NCBI RefSeq assembly: GCF_007858445.1
Contig: NZ_VIGV01000001.1
Span: forward strand, 868,001 to 932,000
DNA length: 64,000 nt
Direction of reading: 5' to 3'
Origin: Tsukamurella sputi
GTDB taxonomy: Bacteria > Actinomycetota > Actinomycetes > Mycobacteriales > Mycobacteriaceae
Shown: positions 51,657 through 60,434 of the stretch, in pieces
How positions within the stretch are numbered: position 1 is the stretch's first letter
Layout: the number at the start of each line of letters is the position of its first letter
Position numbers and translations under genes: made by a program
Notes under the pieces: model-generated
The model's input: only the letters and a program-made list of their open reading frames with translations
What the model was told of the DNA's origin: nothing
The model's database searches: none

Positions 51657-52600
51657 TGAGCGGCGGCGACACCGGCACCAGCTCGACCGGCGGCCTGCTG
51701 GCCGCCCGCGCGTCGGCGAACGACAAGCGCAAGGCCTTCCGCGCCGCGCTCGCCTCGGATCGGATCGCCCGGCTGCCCGGCGCGTTCAATCCGTTGACCG
51801 CGAGGCTGATCCAGGAGATCGGCTTCGAGGGCGTGTACGTCTCCGGCGCCGTGGTCGCCGCCGATCTCGCCCTCCCCGACATCGGCCTGACGACCCTCAC
51901 CGAGGTCGCGACCCGGGCCCAGCAGATCGCCCGAGTGACGGACCTGCCCACCCTGGTCGACGCCGACACCGGCTTCGGCGAGCCCATGAGTGCGGCCCGC
52001 ACCGTCACCGTCCTCGAGGACGCCGGCCTCGCGGGCCTGCACCTGGAGGATCAGGTGAACCCCAAGCGGTGCGGTCACCTCGACGGCAAGGCCGTCGTCC
52101 CCACCGACGAGGCCGTCCGCCGCCTCCGCGCCGCCGTCGCTGCCCGCCGCGACGAGGACTTCGTCATCTGCGCGCGCACCGACGCGGCGGGCATCGAGGG
52201 CATCGACGCCGCCGTCGAGCGCGCGAAGGCCTACGCCGACGCGGGCGCCGACCTGATCTTCACCGAGGCGCTCTACACGACCGCCGATTTCGAGCGTTTC
52301 CGCGCTGCGGTCGACGTCCCGCTGCTGGCGAACATGACCGAATTCGGCAAGTCCGACCTGATCGATGCGGACACCCTCGAATCGATCGGCTACGACGCGG
52401 TGATCTTCCCGGTCACCACGCTGCGACTGGCGATGTTCGCAGCGGAGGAGGGTCTGCGCGAGATCGCCGCGCAGGGCACGCAGAAGGAGCTGCTCTACCG
52501 GATGCAGCACCGCAGCCGCCTGTACGAGCTCCTCCAGTACGAGCGTTACAACGACTTCGATTCCGGCATCTTCAACTTCGATCTGAGCAGGAACCAGTGA
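51656..52600 (+). CDS. prpB: 2-methylisocitrate lyase
   Basis: 314 residues, isocitrate lyase/PEP mutase superfamily. Cleaves 2-methylisocitrate to succinate and pyruvate. Catalytic Cys loop NPKRCGHLDGKAVV near residue 137, metal site DADTGFGEP near 102, LHLEDQVNP near 127, and ICARTDAAG near 170. The ATG shares one base with the prpD stop. M. tuberculosis lacks prpB and uses isocitrate lyase for this step, so a dedicated prpB is a difference from that genome. Confidence 0.93.
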   Translation: MSGGDTGTSSTGGLLAARASANDKRKAFRAALASDRIARLPGAFNPLTARLIQEIGFEGVYVSGAVVAADLALPDIGLTTLTEVATRAQQIARVTDLPTLVDADTGFGEPMSAARTVTVLEDAGLAGLHLEDQVNPKRCGHLDGKAVVPTDEAVRRLRAAVAARRDEDFVICARTDAAGIEGIDAAVERAKAYADAGADLIFTEALYTTADFERFRAAVDVPLLANMTEFGKSDLIDADTLESIGYDAVIFPVTTLRLAMFAAEEGLREIAAQGTQKELLYRMQHRSRLYELLQYERYNDFDSGIFNFDLSRNQ

Positions 52601-53709
52601 TGACCGACATCAAGAAGGGCCTCGCAGGCGTCGTCGTCGATACGACCGCCGTGTCGAAGGTCGTCCCCGAGACCAACTCGCTGACCTACCGCGGCTACGC
52701 GGTGCAGGACCTCGCCGAGCACTGCTCGTTCGAGCAGGTCGCCTACCTGCTGTGGAACGGCGAGCTCCCGACCGAACCGCAGCTCTCGCTGTTCACGCAG
52801 CGGGAGCGGGCCGCGCGACGCGCCGACCGCTCGCTGCTGAGCCTGGTCACGAAGCTGCCCGAGAGCTGCCACCCGATGGACGTCGTGCGCACCGCGGTGA
52901 GCTACCTCGGCGCCGAGGACACCGACGAATGGAACCGCGACCCCGTCGCACTCCAGGCCAAGGGGCTGCGGCTGCTCGCCGTCCTGCCGACCGTGGTCGC
53001 CGCCGATCAGCGCCGCCGGCACGGCCTCGAGCCGATCGCCCCCGATCACACCCTCGGCTTCGCGGCGAACTTCCTCAACATGTGCTTCGGGAAGGTGCCG
53101 GAGCCGGAGCTGGTCAAGGCCTTCGAGGTCTCGCTGATCCTCTACGCCGAGCACAGCTTCAACGCCTCGACCTTCGCCGCGCGCGTGGTCACGTCCACCC
53201 TGTCGGACATCTACAGCGCCGTCACCGCCGCGATCGGCGCGCTCAAGGGACCGCTGCACGGCGGCGCGAACGAGGCCGTCATGCACGACATGGAGGAGAT
53301 CGGCGATCCGGCGCGCGCCGAGGCCTGGATGCGCGGCAAGCTCTCCCGCAAGGAGAAGGTCATGGGCTTCGGTCACCGCGTCTACAAGAACGGCGATTCG
53401 CGGGTTCCGACGATGAAGCAGGCCTTCGTCGAGATCGCGAATCGAACCGACGGAGGCCGGTTCGTCGAGATGTACGACATCCTCGAGAAGACGATGGTCG
53501 ACGCGACGGGGATCAAGCCGAACCTGGACTTCCCGACCGGCCCCGCGTACCACCTGCTGGGATTCGACACCGAGGTCTTCACGCCGATCTTCGTGATGTC
53601 CCGGATCACCGGGTGGACCGCACACATCATCGAGCAGACCGAGGCCAACGCCCTCATCAGGCCGCTCAGCGAGTACGTCGGCGTCGCCCAGCGCCCCGTC
53701 GTGGCCTAG
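52600..53709 (+). CDS. prpC: 2-methylcitrate synthase
   Basis: 369 residues, type I citrate synthase fold. Condenses propionyl-CoA with oxaloacetate. Catalytic residues: His in KGPLHGGANEAV near 213, His in MGFGHRVYKNGDSR near 252, Asp in KPNLDFPTGPAYHLLG near 306; Arg residues near GWTAHIIEQ complete the site. One-base overlap with prpB. Last gene of the operon; a weak hairpin (GGGAACG / CGTTCCC, 53737-53762) follows. Confidence 0.93.
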   Translation: MTDIKKGLAGVVVDTTAVSKVVPETNSLTYRGYAVQDLAEHCSFEQVAYLLWNGELPTEPQLSLFTQRERAARRADRSLLSLVTKLPESCHPMDVVRTAVSYLGAEDTDEWNRDPVALQAKGLRLLAVLPTVVAADQRRRHGLEPIAPDHTLGFAANFLNMCFGKVPEPELVKAFEVSLILYAEHSFNASTFAARVVTSTLSDIYSAVTAAIGALKGPLHGGANEAVMHDMEEIGDPARAEAWMRGKLSRKEKVMGFGHRVYKNGDSRVPTMKQAFVEIANRTDGGRFVEMYDILEKTMVDATGIKPNLDFPTGPAYHLLGFDTEVFTPIFVMSRITGWTAHIIEQTEANALIRPLSEYVGVAQRPVVA

Positions 53710-53884
53710 GGCCGCCACCGCGCCGCCGGTGATCCGGGGAACGCATCGATCATCCCGTTCCCGCGATCACCTGTGACACCGGCCGTGCGGTCAATATCAT
53801 CGTCAGCAACGGCGGCGGAGCAGACAGTCCTGACCGTCGGAAGAGTACGTCGTCCAGTCCCACGAAGACCGGTGGTAGCACAAC
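53710..53884 (+). other. prpC-pyc intergenic region
   Basis: 175 bp with a weak stem at 53737-53762 and no ORF. The pyc promoter should lie here. I see no clear operator. Confidence 0.4.
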
Positions 53885-56800
53885 ATGTTCAATAAAGTCC
53901 TGGTGGCGAACCGTGGTGAGATCGCGATCCGCGGATTCCGTGCGGCGGTGGAGAGCGGCGCGCGAACGGTGGCCGTCTATCCGTACGAGGATCGGAATTC
54001 TCCGCACCGTCAGAAGGCGGACGAGGCGTATCAGATCGGGGTGGAGGGGCATCCGGTCCGTGCGTACCTCGATGTCTCGGAGATCATCCGCATCGCCGAG
54101 AAGGCGGGCGCCGACGCGGTGTACCCGGGCTACGGGTTCCTTTCGGAGAACCCGGATCTGGCGGCGGCGTGCGCGGAGCGGGGTATCACCTTCGTGGGTC
54201 CCCCGACCGAGGTGTTGGAGCTGACGGGTAATAAGGCGCGGGCGATCGCGGCGGCTCGGGAGGCGGGCTTGCCGGTCCTGGCGTCGACGGCGCCGTCGTC
54301 GGATGTCGATGAGCTGCTCGCCGCGGCGCAGGACATGCACTTCCCGGTCTTCGTCAAGGCGGTCGCGGGTGGCGGCGGCCGCGGTATGCGCCGTGTCGCG
54401 GAGATCGGCGGCTTGCGGGATGCGATCGAGATCGCTTCGCGGGAGGCGGAATCGGCGTTCGGTGATCCGACGGTGTTCCTCGAGGAGGCGGTGATCGATC
54501 CGCGGCACATCGAGGTGCAGATCCTCGCCGACACCGCGGGGAATGTGATCCACCTCTTCGAGCGGGACTGTTCGTTGCAGCGGCGGCATCAGAAGGTCAT
54601 CGAGATGGCGCCGGCGCCGAACATCTCGGAGGAGCTGCGCGAGCGCCTGTGCGCCGATGCGGTGAACTTCGCCAGGGCGATCGGTTACAGCTGTGCGGGC
54701 ACGGTCGAGTTCCTCGTCGATCCGCAGGGGCGGCATGTTTTCATCGAGATGAACCCGCGGATTCAGGTGGAGCACACGGTGACCGAGGAGGTCACCGACG
54801 TCGACCTGGTCGCGGCGCAGCTCAAGGTCGCGTCCGGTTCCACGCTGCCCGAGTTGGGCCTGACGCAGGATGCGATTCGTCTCAATGGTGCGGCGCTGCA
54901 GTGCCGTATCACCACGGAGGACCCGACGGACGGCTTCCGTCCGGACACGGGCCGCGTGTCGGCGTATCGGACGCCGGGCGGCGCGGGGATCCGCCTCGAC
55001 GGCGGCACGTCGGTGGGTGCGGAGATCAGCCCGCACTTCGATTCGATGTTGGTCAAGCTGACCACCCGCGGCCGGGACCGGGCGACGGCGATCGTGCGGG
55101 CGCGGCGCGCGTTGGCGGAGTTCCGCATCCGCGGTGTCGCGACGAACATCCCGTACTTGCAGGCGGTGCTGTCCGATCCGGCGTTCGTCGCCGGGGAGGT
55201 GACGACGTCGTTCATCGAGCAGCGCCCCGAGCTGCTGACGGCGCGGGGCTCGCAGGACACGGCCTCGAAGATCCTGCGCTACCTCGCGGACGTGACGGTC
55301 AACAAGCCGCACGGCACCCGGCCGACGAAGGTGTACGCCTCCGACAAGGTCCCCGCGCTCGATCTCACGGCGCCCGCCCCGGAGGGTTCGAAGCAGCGCC
55401 TGGACCGGCTGGGGCCGGCCGGGTTCGCGGCGGACCTGCGGGCGCAGACGGCGCTGGCGGTCACCGACACCACCTTCCGGGATGCGCATCAGTCGCTGCT
55501 GGCCACCCGTGTGCGGACCTCGGCGCTGGCGACCATCGCCCCGTATGAGGCGCGGTTGATGCCGCAGCTGCTGTCGGTGGAGGCGTGGGGCGGCGCGACC
55601 TACGATGTGGCGTTGCGGTTCCTGCACGAGGACCCGTGGGAGCGCCTCGCCGTGCTGCGGGAGGCCATGCCGAACATCTGCTTGCAGATGCTGCTGCGCG
55701 GCCGCAACACCGTCGGGTACACCCCGTACCCGCAGCAGGTGACCGACGCGTTCGTCGCCGAGGCCGCCGCCACCGGCGTGGACATCTTCCGGATCTTCGA
55801 CGCGCTCAACGACGTCGAGCAGATGCGCCCGGCGATCGAGGCCGTCCTCGCCACCGGCACCGCGGTCGCCGAGGGCGCCCTGTCCTACACCGGCGACCTG
55901 TCGAACCCGGGCGAGCAGCTCTACACGCTCGACTACTACCTGCACGTCGCCGAGAAGATCGTGCAGGCCGGCGCGCACGTCCTCGCGATCAAGGACATGG
56001 CCGGCCTGCTCCGCCCGGCCGCGGCGACCACCCTGGTGACCGCGCTGCGCCGCGAGTTCGACCTTCCGGTGCACGTGCACACCCACGACACCCCGGGCGG
56101 GCAACTGGCCACCTACCTCGCCGCCTGGACCGCCGGCGCGGACGCCGTCGACGGTGCCGCCGCTCCGCTGTCCGGCACGACGAGCCAGCCCTCCCTGTCG
56201 TCGATCGTCGCCGCCACCGCGCACACCGACCGCGACACCGGCATCGACCTCGACAAGGTGTGCGCGCTCGAGCCGTACTGGGAGGCCGTCCGCGGCGCCT
56301 ACGCCCCGTTCGAATCCGGCCTGCGGGCCCCCACCGGGCGGGTCTACCACCACGAGATCCCCGGCGGGCAACTGTCGAACCTGCGCCAGCAAGCAGGCGC
56401 GCTCGGGCTGGCGGAGCGGTTCGAGGACATCGAGAACGCCTACGCCGCCGCCGACCGCATGCTCGGCCGGCTGGTCAAGGTCACCCCGTCGTCGAAGGTC
56501 GTCGGCGACCTCGCCCTCGCCCTCGTCGGCACCGGCGTCTCGGCGGACGAGTTCGCCTCCGACCCCGGCCGCTACGACATCCCCGACTCGGTGATCGGCT
56601 TCCTGCGCGGCGAACTGGGCACCCCGCCCGGCGGATGGCCCGAGCCGCTGCGCACCCGCGCCCTGCAGGGCCGCGCCGACGCCGCCCCGGTCAGCGACGT
56701 CCCCACCGACGAAGCCGAGCAGCTGGCAGGCAGCTCGGAGCAGCGCCGCGCGGCGCTGAGCCGCCTGCTCTTCCCCGGCCCCATGCGCGAGTTCACCGAC

Positions 56801-57271
56801 CACCTGGCCGAATTCGGCGACGTCTCCAAACTCTCCACCAACCAATTCCTCTACGGACTACGCCAAGGCGAAGAACACCGCGTGCAGCTGGCCACCGGCG
56901 TCGAACTGCTCATCAAACTCGAGGGCGTCGGCGAACCCGACGAGCACGGCAACCGCACGCTCGTCTGCACCCTCAACGGCCAACTACGCACCGTCTCCGT
57001 GCGTGACCGCGCGGTGCAGGCCGAGGTGCCCGCCGCCGAACGCGCCGACAAAACCAACCCCGGCCACATCGCCGCGCCGTTCGCCGGCGTCGTCACACCC
57101 ACCGTGCACACCGGATCCACCGTCGAGATCGGCGACCAGATCGCCACCATCGAAGCCATGAAAATGGAAGCCGCCATCACCGCCCCCGTCGCCGGCACCG
57201 TCAGCCGGGTAGCCCTCGCCGGCCCCACCCAGGTCGACGGTGGCGATCTCGTCGCCGTCATCGAGGGGTGA
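53885..57271 (+). CDS. pyc: Pyruvate carboxylase
   Basis: 1128 residues, one-chain enzyme. Biotin carboxylase domain 1-450: ATP loop KAVAGGGGRGMRRV near 160, FIEMNPRIQVEHTVTEEVT near 290. Carboxyltransferase domain about 520-800: TDTTFRDAHQSLLATRVRT near 528, DALNDVEQM near 640, and the metal His pair VHVHTHDTPGG near 732. Biotin carrier at the C-terminus with biotinyl Lys1093 in EAMKMEA. Makes oxaloacetate from pyruvate to refill the TCA cycle. Length equals the mycobacterial enzyme. Codon style shifts along the gene, G-ending codons early and C-ending late. Confidence 0.97.
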   Translation: MFNKVLVANRGEIAIRGFRAAVESGARTVAVYPYEDRNSPHRQKADEAYQIGVEGHPVRAYLDVSEIIRIAEKAGADAVYPGYGFLSENPDLAAACAERGITFVGPPTEVLELTGNKARAIAAAREAGLPVLASTAPSSDVDELLAAAQDMHFPVFVKAVAGGGGRGMRRVAEIGGLRDAIEIASREAESAFGDPTVFLEEAVIDPRHIEVQILADTAGNVIHLFERDCSLQRRHQKVIEMAPAPNISEELRERLCADAVNFARAIGYSCAGTVEFLVDPQGRHVFIEMNPRIQVEHTVTEEVTDVDLVAAQLKVASGSTLPELGLTQDAIRLNGAALQCRITTEDPTDGFRPDTGRVSAYRTPGGAGIRLDGGTSVGAEISPHFDSMLVKLTTRGRDRATAIVRARRALAEFRIRGVATNIPYLQAVLSDPAFVAGEVTTSFIEQRPELLTARGSQDTASKILRYLADVTVNKPHGTRPTKVYASDKVPALDLTAPAPEGSKQRLDRLGPAGFAADLRAQTALAVTDTTFRDAHQSLLATRVRTSALATIAPYEARLMPQLLSVEAWGGATYDVALRFLHEDPWERLAVLREAMPNICLQMLLRGRNTVGYTPYPQQVTDAFVAEAAATGVDIFRIFDALNDVEQMRPAIEAVLATGTAVAEGALSYTGDLSNPGEQLYTLDYYLHVAEKIVQAGAHVLAIKDMAGLLRPAAATTLVTALRREFDLPVHVHTHDTPGGQLATYLAAWTAGADAVDGAAAPLSGTTSQPSLSSIVAATAHTDRDTGIDLDKVCALEPYWEAVRGAYAPFESGLRAPTGRVYHHEIPGGQLSNLRQQAGALGLAERFEDIENAYAAADRMLGRLVKVTPSSKVVGDLALALVGTGVSADEFASDPGRYDIPDSVIGFLRGELGTPPGGWPEPLRTRALQGRADAAPVSDVPTDEAEQLAGSSEQRRAALSRLLFPGPMREFTDHLAEFGDVSKLSTNQFLYGLRQGEEHRVQLATGVELLIKLEGVGEPDEHGNRTLVCTLNGQLRTVSVRDRAVQAEVPAAERADKTNPGHIAAPFAGVVTPTVHTGSTVEIGDQIATIEAMKMEAAITAPVAGTVSRVALAGPTQVDGGDLVAVIEG

Positions 57272-57289
57272 CCGGCCGGTCCGCTAGGG

Positions 57290-57452
57290 TGATCCGTGCC
57301 AGCACGCCCCTGACCGGGGCGGGGAATCCGGTGCGAATCCGGAACTGACGCGCAGCGGTGAAGGAGTACGGCGCGGGCATTGCGCCACTGGAGTACCGAC
57401 TCCGGGAAGGCGCCCGCCGCCGGTCGATCCCTCGAGTCCGAAGACCTGCTGG
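57290..57452 (+). ncRNA. Cobalamin riboswitch upstream of btuFCD
   Basis: Conserved blocks in order: GGGGAATCCGGTGCGAATCC (57321-57340), the GCAGCGGTGA region, GCCACTGG (57384-57391) and the B12-box-like AGTCCGAAGACCTGCT (57435-57450). Adenosylcobalamin binding should switch off the importer genes. Confidence 0.92.
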
Positions 57453-57480
57453 CCGCCGGGCGGCATCCGCCGCCCGGTGG
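57453..57480 (+). terminator. GC hairpin, probable expression platform of the btuFCD riboswitch
   Basis: Arms CCGCCGGGCGG / CCGCCCGGTGG (one G-U pair) with a 6-nt loop follow the aptamer directly and end 31 nt before the btuF ribosome site. Confidence 0.55.
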
Positions 57481-57524
57481 TGAGCGGGCCCCGCGTTCCG
57501 GGCTCCGGACCGGAGGTTTCACCG

Positions 57525-58550
57525 ATGATGACGCTGCGTCGCCTCGGCGCGATGACGATCGCCTGTCTTGTTCTGGCCGCCTGCGGCCAGAACAACGCCC
57601 CCACGGATCCGTCTACTACCGGCGGCGGGGCGTACCCCATTCGACTCGCGAACTGCGGGGAGACCGTCGCCGTCGAGAAGAAGCCCCAGCGCATCGTCTC
57701 ACTCAATCAGAGTTCCACTGAGATCCTGCTGTCGCTCGGTCTCGCCGACCGGATGGTCGGAACCGGGACGTGGACCGATCCGGTCCTCCCCTCACTCGAG
57801 GCGGCCAATGCGAAAGTGCCCCGCCTCGCTGACAACTACCCGTCGTTCGAATCCGTCTTGAGCAAGGAACCCGACCTGGTCACGGCGTCCTTCACGAGCA
57901 CTCTTGCGCAGGGAGGTGTGGCACCGCGCGAGCGCTTCGAGAAACTCGGCGTGCCGACATACCTCACACCCACCGAATGCGAGGGCAAGCGGGCCACCGG
58001 CGGCGACGGTACCCGGGACACACCGCTGACCCTCGACCTCATCTACCGGGAGATCACGGAGCTCGCTCGCCTCACCGATGTTCCCGCGGCCGGGGAGAAG
58101 CTGATCGCCGACCTCAAGGGCCGGGTCGGTGCCACTGAGTCCGGGGCGAAGGCCAAGGACGTCTCGGCGATGTTCTGGTTCGCCAGCGCGGAGTCCCCGT
58201 ACCTCGCCGGATGCTGTGGTGCACCGGGCATCATCGCCAACACCCTCGGCATCAAGAACGTCTTCGACGACACGAAGGACGAGTGGCCGCAGATCAATTG
58301 GGAGGCCGTCGCCCAGCGCAATCCGACGGTGATCTTCGTCGGCGACCTGACCCGCAAGAGCGAGACGGCGGAGACCGCCGCCGCGAAGATCGCGTACCTG
58401 GAGTCGAACCCCGTGACTCGGGAGATGGACGCGGTGAAGAACAAGCGCTACATCGCGATCACCGGTGCCGCGATGAACCCGTCGATCCGCACCGTCTACG
58501 GCATCGAGGACGCCGCCGACGGGCTGCGCCGCCTCGGCCTGGCGGGCTGA
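57525..58550 (+). CDS. btuF: Cobalamin ABC transporter substrate-binding lipoprotein
   Basis: 341 residues. Lipoprotein signal with lipobox LVLAACG (Cys near residue 21), then a class III (FecB/BtuF/TroA) binding fold: PQRIVSLNQSSTEILLSLG near 55, a helical backbone, and EKLGVPTYLTPTECEG near 150. Captures B12 or cobinamide outside the membrane. ATG 57525 has CGGAGG upstream; ATG 57528 is possible. The fold alone would also fit a siderophore binder, but the riboswitch in front makes B12 the likely ligand. Confidence 0.88.
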   Translation: MMTLRRLGAMTIACLVLAACGQNNAPTDPSTTGGGAYPIRLANCGETVAVEKKPQRIVSLNQSSTEILLSLGLADRMVGTGTWTDPVLPSLEAANAKVPRLADNYPSFESVLSKEPDLVTASFTSTLAQGGVAPRERFEKLGVPTYLTPTECEGKRATGGDGTRDTPLTLDLIYREITELARLTDVPAAGEKLIADLKGRVGATESGAKAKDVSAMFWFASAESPYLAGCCGAPGIIANTLGIKNVFDDTKDEWPQINWEAVAQRNPTVIFVGDLTRKSETAETAAAKIAYLESNPVTREMDAVKNKRYIAITGAAMNPSIRTVYGIEDAADGLRRLGLAG

Positions 58551-58554
58551 GCCC

Positions 58555-59580
58555 GTGGCCGTCCGCGTGCGCGCGACGGCCGCCCCGGTCCTGTGGCTCG
58601 CGGGAGTGGCGGTCCTCGTCGCATCGATCGTCCTGGCGATCGTGGTCGGTCCCTCCGACGTCGGCGCGAGCGACGTCCTCGCGGTGGCGCGCGCCAAAGT
58701 CCTGGGCGGAGATTCGGGCCTGTCCCGGATCCGGGAGGGGATCGTCTGGGATCTCCGCCTGCCGCGCTCCCTGCTCGCCGCCCTCTGCGGCGCCGGCCTG
58801 GCGATCTCCGGGGCGGTGCTGCAGTCGCTGTTGCGGAACCCGCTCGCCGACCCGTTCGTCCTGGGCGTCTCGTCGGGCGCCTCGATGGGCGCCGTCACGG
58901 TGGTCGTGCTCGGCGTGGGGACCGGCACCGTCGGCCTGGCGGGCGGCGCCTTCCTCGGGGCACTACTCGCGTTCGGCCTGGTACTCCTCATGGCGCGCCT
59001 CGCCGGTGGGACGCTCGACCGCGTCGTTCTCGCCGGTATCGCCGCGACGCAACTCTTCGCCGCCCTGACCTCGTTCATCGTGTACATCGCGGCCGACGCG
59101 GAGCAGACCCGCGGTGTGCTGTTCTGGCTGCTCGGATCGCTGGCCTCTGCGAGCTGGACCGAGGTGGCGATGTGCGCCGCCGCGGTGCTCCTCGGCGTGG
59201 CCATCTGCCTGTACTACTCATCCGCGCTCGACACCTTCACCTTCGGCGAAGACGCGGCCGCAGCGCTCGGCGTGAACATCCGCCGCACCCGGATGCTGCT
59301 CCTGGTGACGACCGCGCTCATCACGGCGGTCGTCGTCAGCACCTCGGGCGCCATCGGATTCGTCGGGCTCGTGCTCCCCCATGTGGCCCGGGCCCTCGTC
59401 GGCGTGCGACACCGGGTCAGCATGCCGACGGTGGCCCTGCTCGGCGCGATCTTCCTGGTCTGGGTCGACGCGGTGAGCCGGGTGGTCCTCGCGCCGCAGG
59501 ACCTCCCCGTGGGGGTCGCGACCGCGCTGGTGGGCGTACCGGCCTTCCTGATCATCATGATTCGGCAGGCACGCCGATGA
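58555..59580 (+). CDS. btuC: Cobalamin ABC transporter permease (FecCD family)
   Basis: 341 residues, about 10 membrane helices. FecCD hallmarks: DLRLPRSLLAALCGAGLAIS near residue 65, LQSLLRNPLADPFVLGVSSG near 92, and GAIGFVGLVLPHVARALVG near 260, the coupling region that contacts the ATPase. GTG 58555 begins 5 nt after the btuF stop. Forms the membrane channel of the importer. Confidence 0.93.
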   Translation: MAVRVRATAAPVLWLAGVAVLVASIVLAIVVGPSDVGASDVLAVARAKVLGGDSGLSRIREGIVWDLRLPRSLLAALCGAGLAISGAVLQSLLRNPLADPFVLGVSSGASMGAVTVVVLGVGTGTVGLAGGAFLGALLAFGLVLLMARLAGGTLDRVVLAGIAATQLFAALTSFIVYIAADAEQTRGVLFWLLGSLASASWTEVAMCAAAVLLGVAICLYYSSALDTFTFGEDAAAALGVNIRRTRMLLLVTTALITAVVVSTSGAIGFVGLVLPHVARALVGVRHRVSMPTVALLGAIFLVWVDAVSRVVLAPQDLPVGVATALVGVPAFLIIMIRQARR

Positions 59581-60344
59581 CACTGTGCGCGCGGGGCGCG
59601 AGCTGGGGCGTGGGCGCCCGCCGGATCGTCGACGACGTGGATCTGGAGGCCCGGCCGGGCGAGGTGGTGGGCCTGTTGGGTCCGAACGGCAGTGGGAAGT
59701 CCTCGTTGCTACGGCTACTCGTCGGACTCCGCCGGCCGGACTCCGGGCGTGTCGAACTCGACGGCGAGGATCTTGCCGGCATGTCCCGCCGCACAGCGGC
59801 GCGGCGGATCGCCTTCGTCGAGCAGGCCTCCGACACCGACCAGAACCCGACGGTCCGGGACGTCATCGAGCTGGGGCGCATTCCGCATCGCGCGGCGTGG
59901 TCCGGCACGTCGAGGAGCGACCGCGCGATCGTGGCCGCGGTCGCGGACGAGACCGAGCTGACCCCGTTGCTCGACGCCGGCTACCACACCCTGTCCGGCG
60001 GTGAGCGCCAGCGCGTGCACATCGCCCGCGCGTTCGTCCAGCAGCCCGAGGTGATGGTGCTCGACGAGCCGACGAACCATTTGGACGTCAAACATCAACT
60101 CGGACTGCTCGGACTGGTCCGTGACCGTGTCCTGGACTCCGGCCTCACCGCGGTGATGGCACTGCACGACATGAACCTGGCGGCGATGTTCTGCGATCGG
60201 ATCGTGATCCTGCGCAGCGGCGCCGTCGTCGCCGACGGGACTCCCGACGAGGTCCTCCTCGCCGAGACGATCAGCGACGTCTTCGAGGTCCGCGCGACGG
60301 TCCACCACGACGACGGATTGCACATCCGGTTGCGGCGGAGCTGA
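59577..60344 (+). CDS. btuD: Cobalamin ABC transporter ATP-binding protein
   Basis: 255 residues. Walker A GPNGSGKSSLLRLL near residue 35, signature LSGGERQRVHIARAF near 137, Walker B VMVLDEPTNHLD near 158, switch His in MALHDMNLAAMFCDR near 192. Typical FepC/BtuD-type importer ATPase. The ATG overlaps the permease stop (ATGA). Last gene of the operon; hairpins follow. Confidence 0.94.
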   Translation: MTLCARGASWGVGARRIVDDVDLEARPGEVVGLLGPNGSGKSSLLRLLVGLRRPDSGRVELDGEDLAGMSRRTAARRIAFVEQASDTDQNPTVRDVIELGRIPHRAAWSGTSRSDRAIVAAVADETELTPLLDAGYHTLSGGERQRVHIARAFVQQPEVMVLDEPTNHLDVKHQLGLLGLVRDRVLDSGLTAVMALHDMNLAAMFCDRIVILRSGAVVADGTPDEVLLAETISDVFEVRATVHHDDGLHIRLRRS

Positions 60345-60356
60345 TCCCCTGAGGGT

Positions 60357-60431
60357 GCCGCCGGGGCAGGTGACGCCTACCCCGGCGGCGGTGTCCGGTT
60401 CCGGAGGCGCCCACTGCCTCTCGGAACCGGG
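60357..60431. terminator. Two hairpins between convergent btuD and metE
   Basis: 60357-60389: 14-bp arms starting GCCGCCGGGG with one mismatch. 60395-60430: CCGGTTCCGGAGGC paired with GCCTCTCGGAACCGG with one bulged base. Both fill the 90-bp gap and can stop transcription from either side. Confidence 0.65.
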
Positions 60432-60434
60432 GCC

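Noticed and set aside
53750-56845. A 1031-codon open frame on the minus strand opposite pyc
   Set aside because: Its translation is a low-complexity Arg/Gly/Val/Asp mix produced by GC-rich codon shadow; pyc on the other strand has every catalytic motif.
57830-57870. tRNA-like GTTCGAATCC string
   Set aside because: It lies inside btuF coding sequence and no acceptor or anticodon stem can be built around it.
57525-60344. Siderophore importer instead of a B12 importer
   Set aside because: The fold family is shared, but the cobalamin riboswitch immediately upstream makes corrinoid transport the better call.
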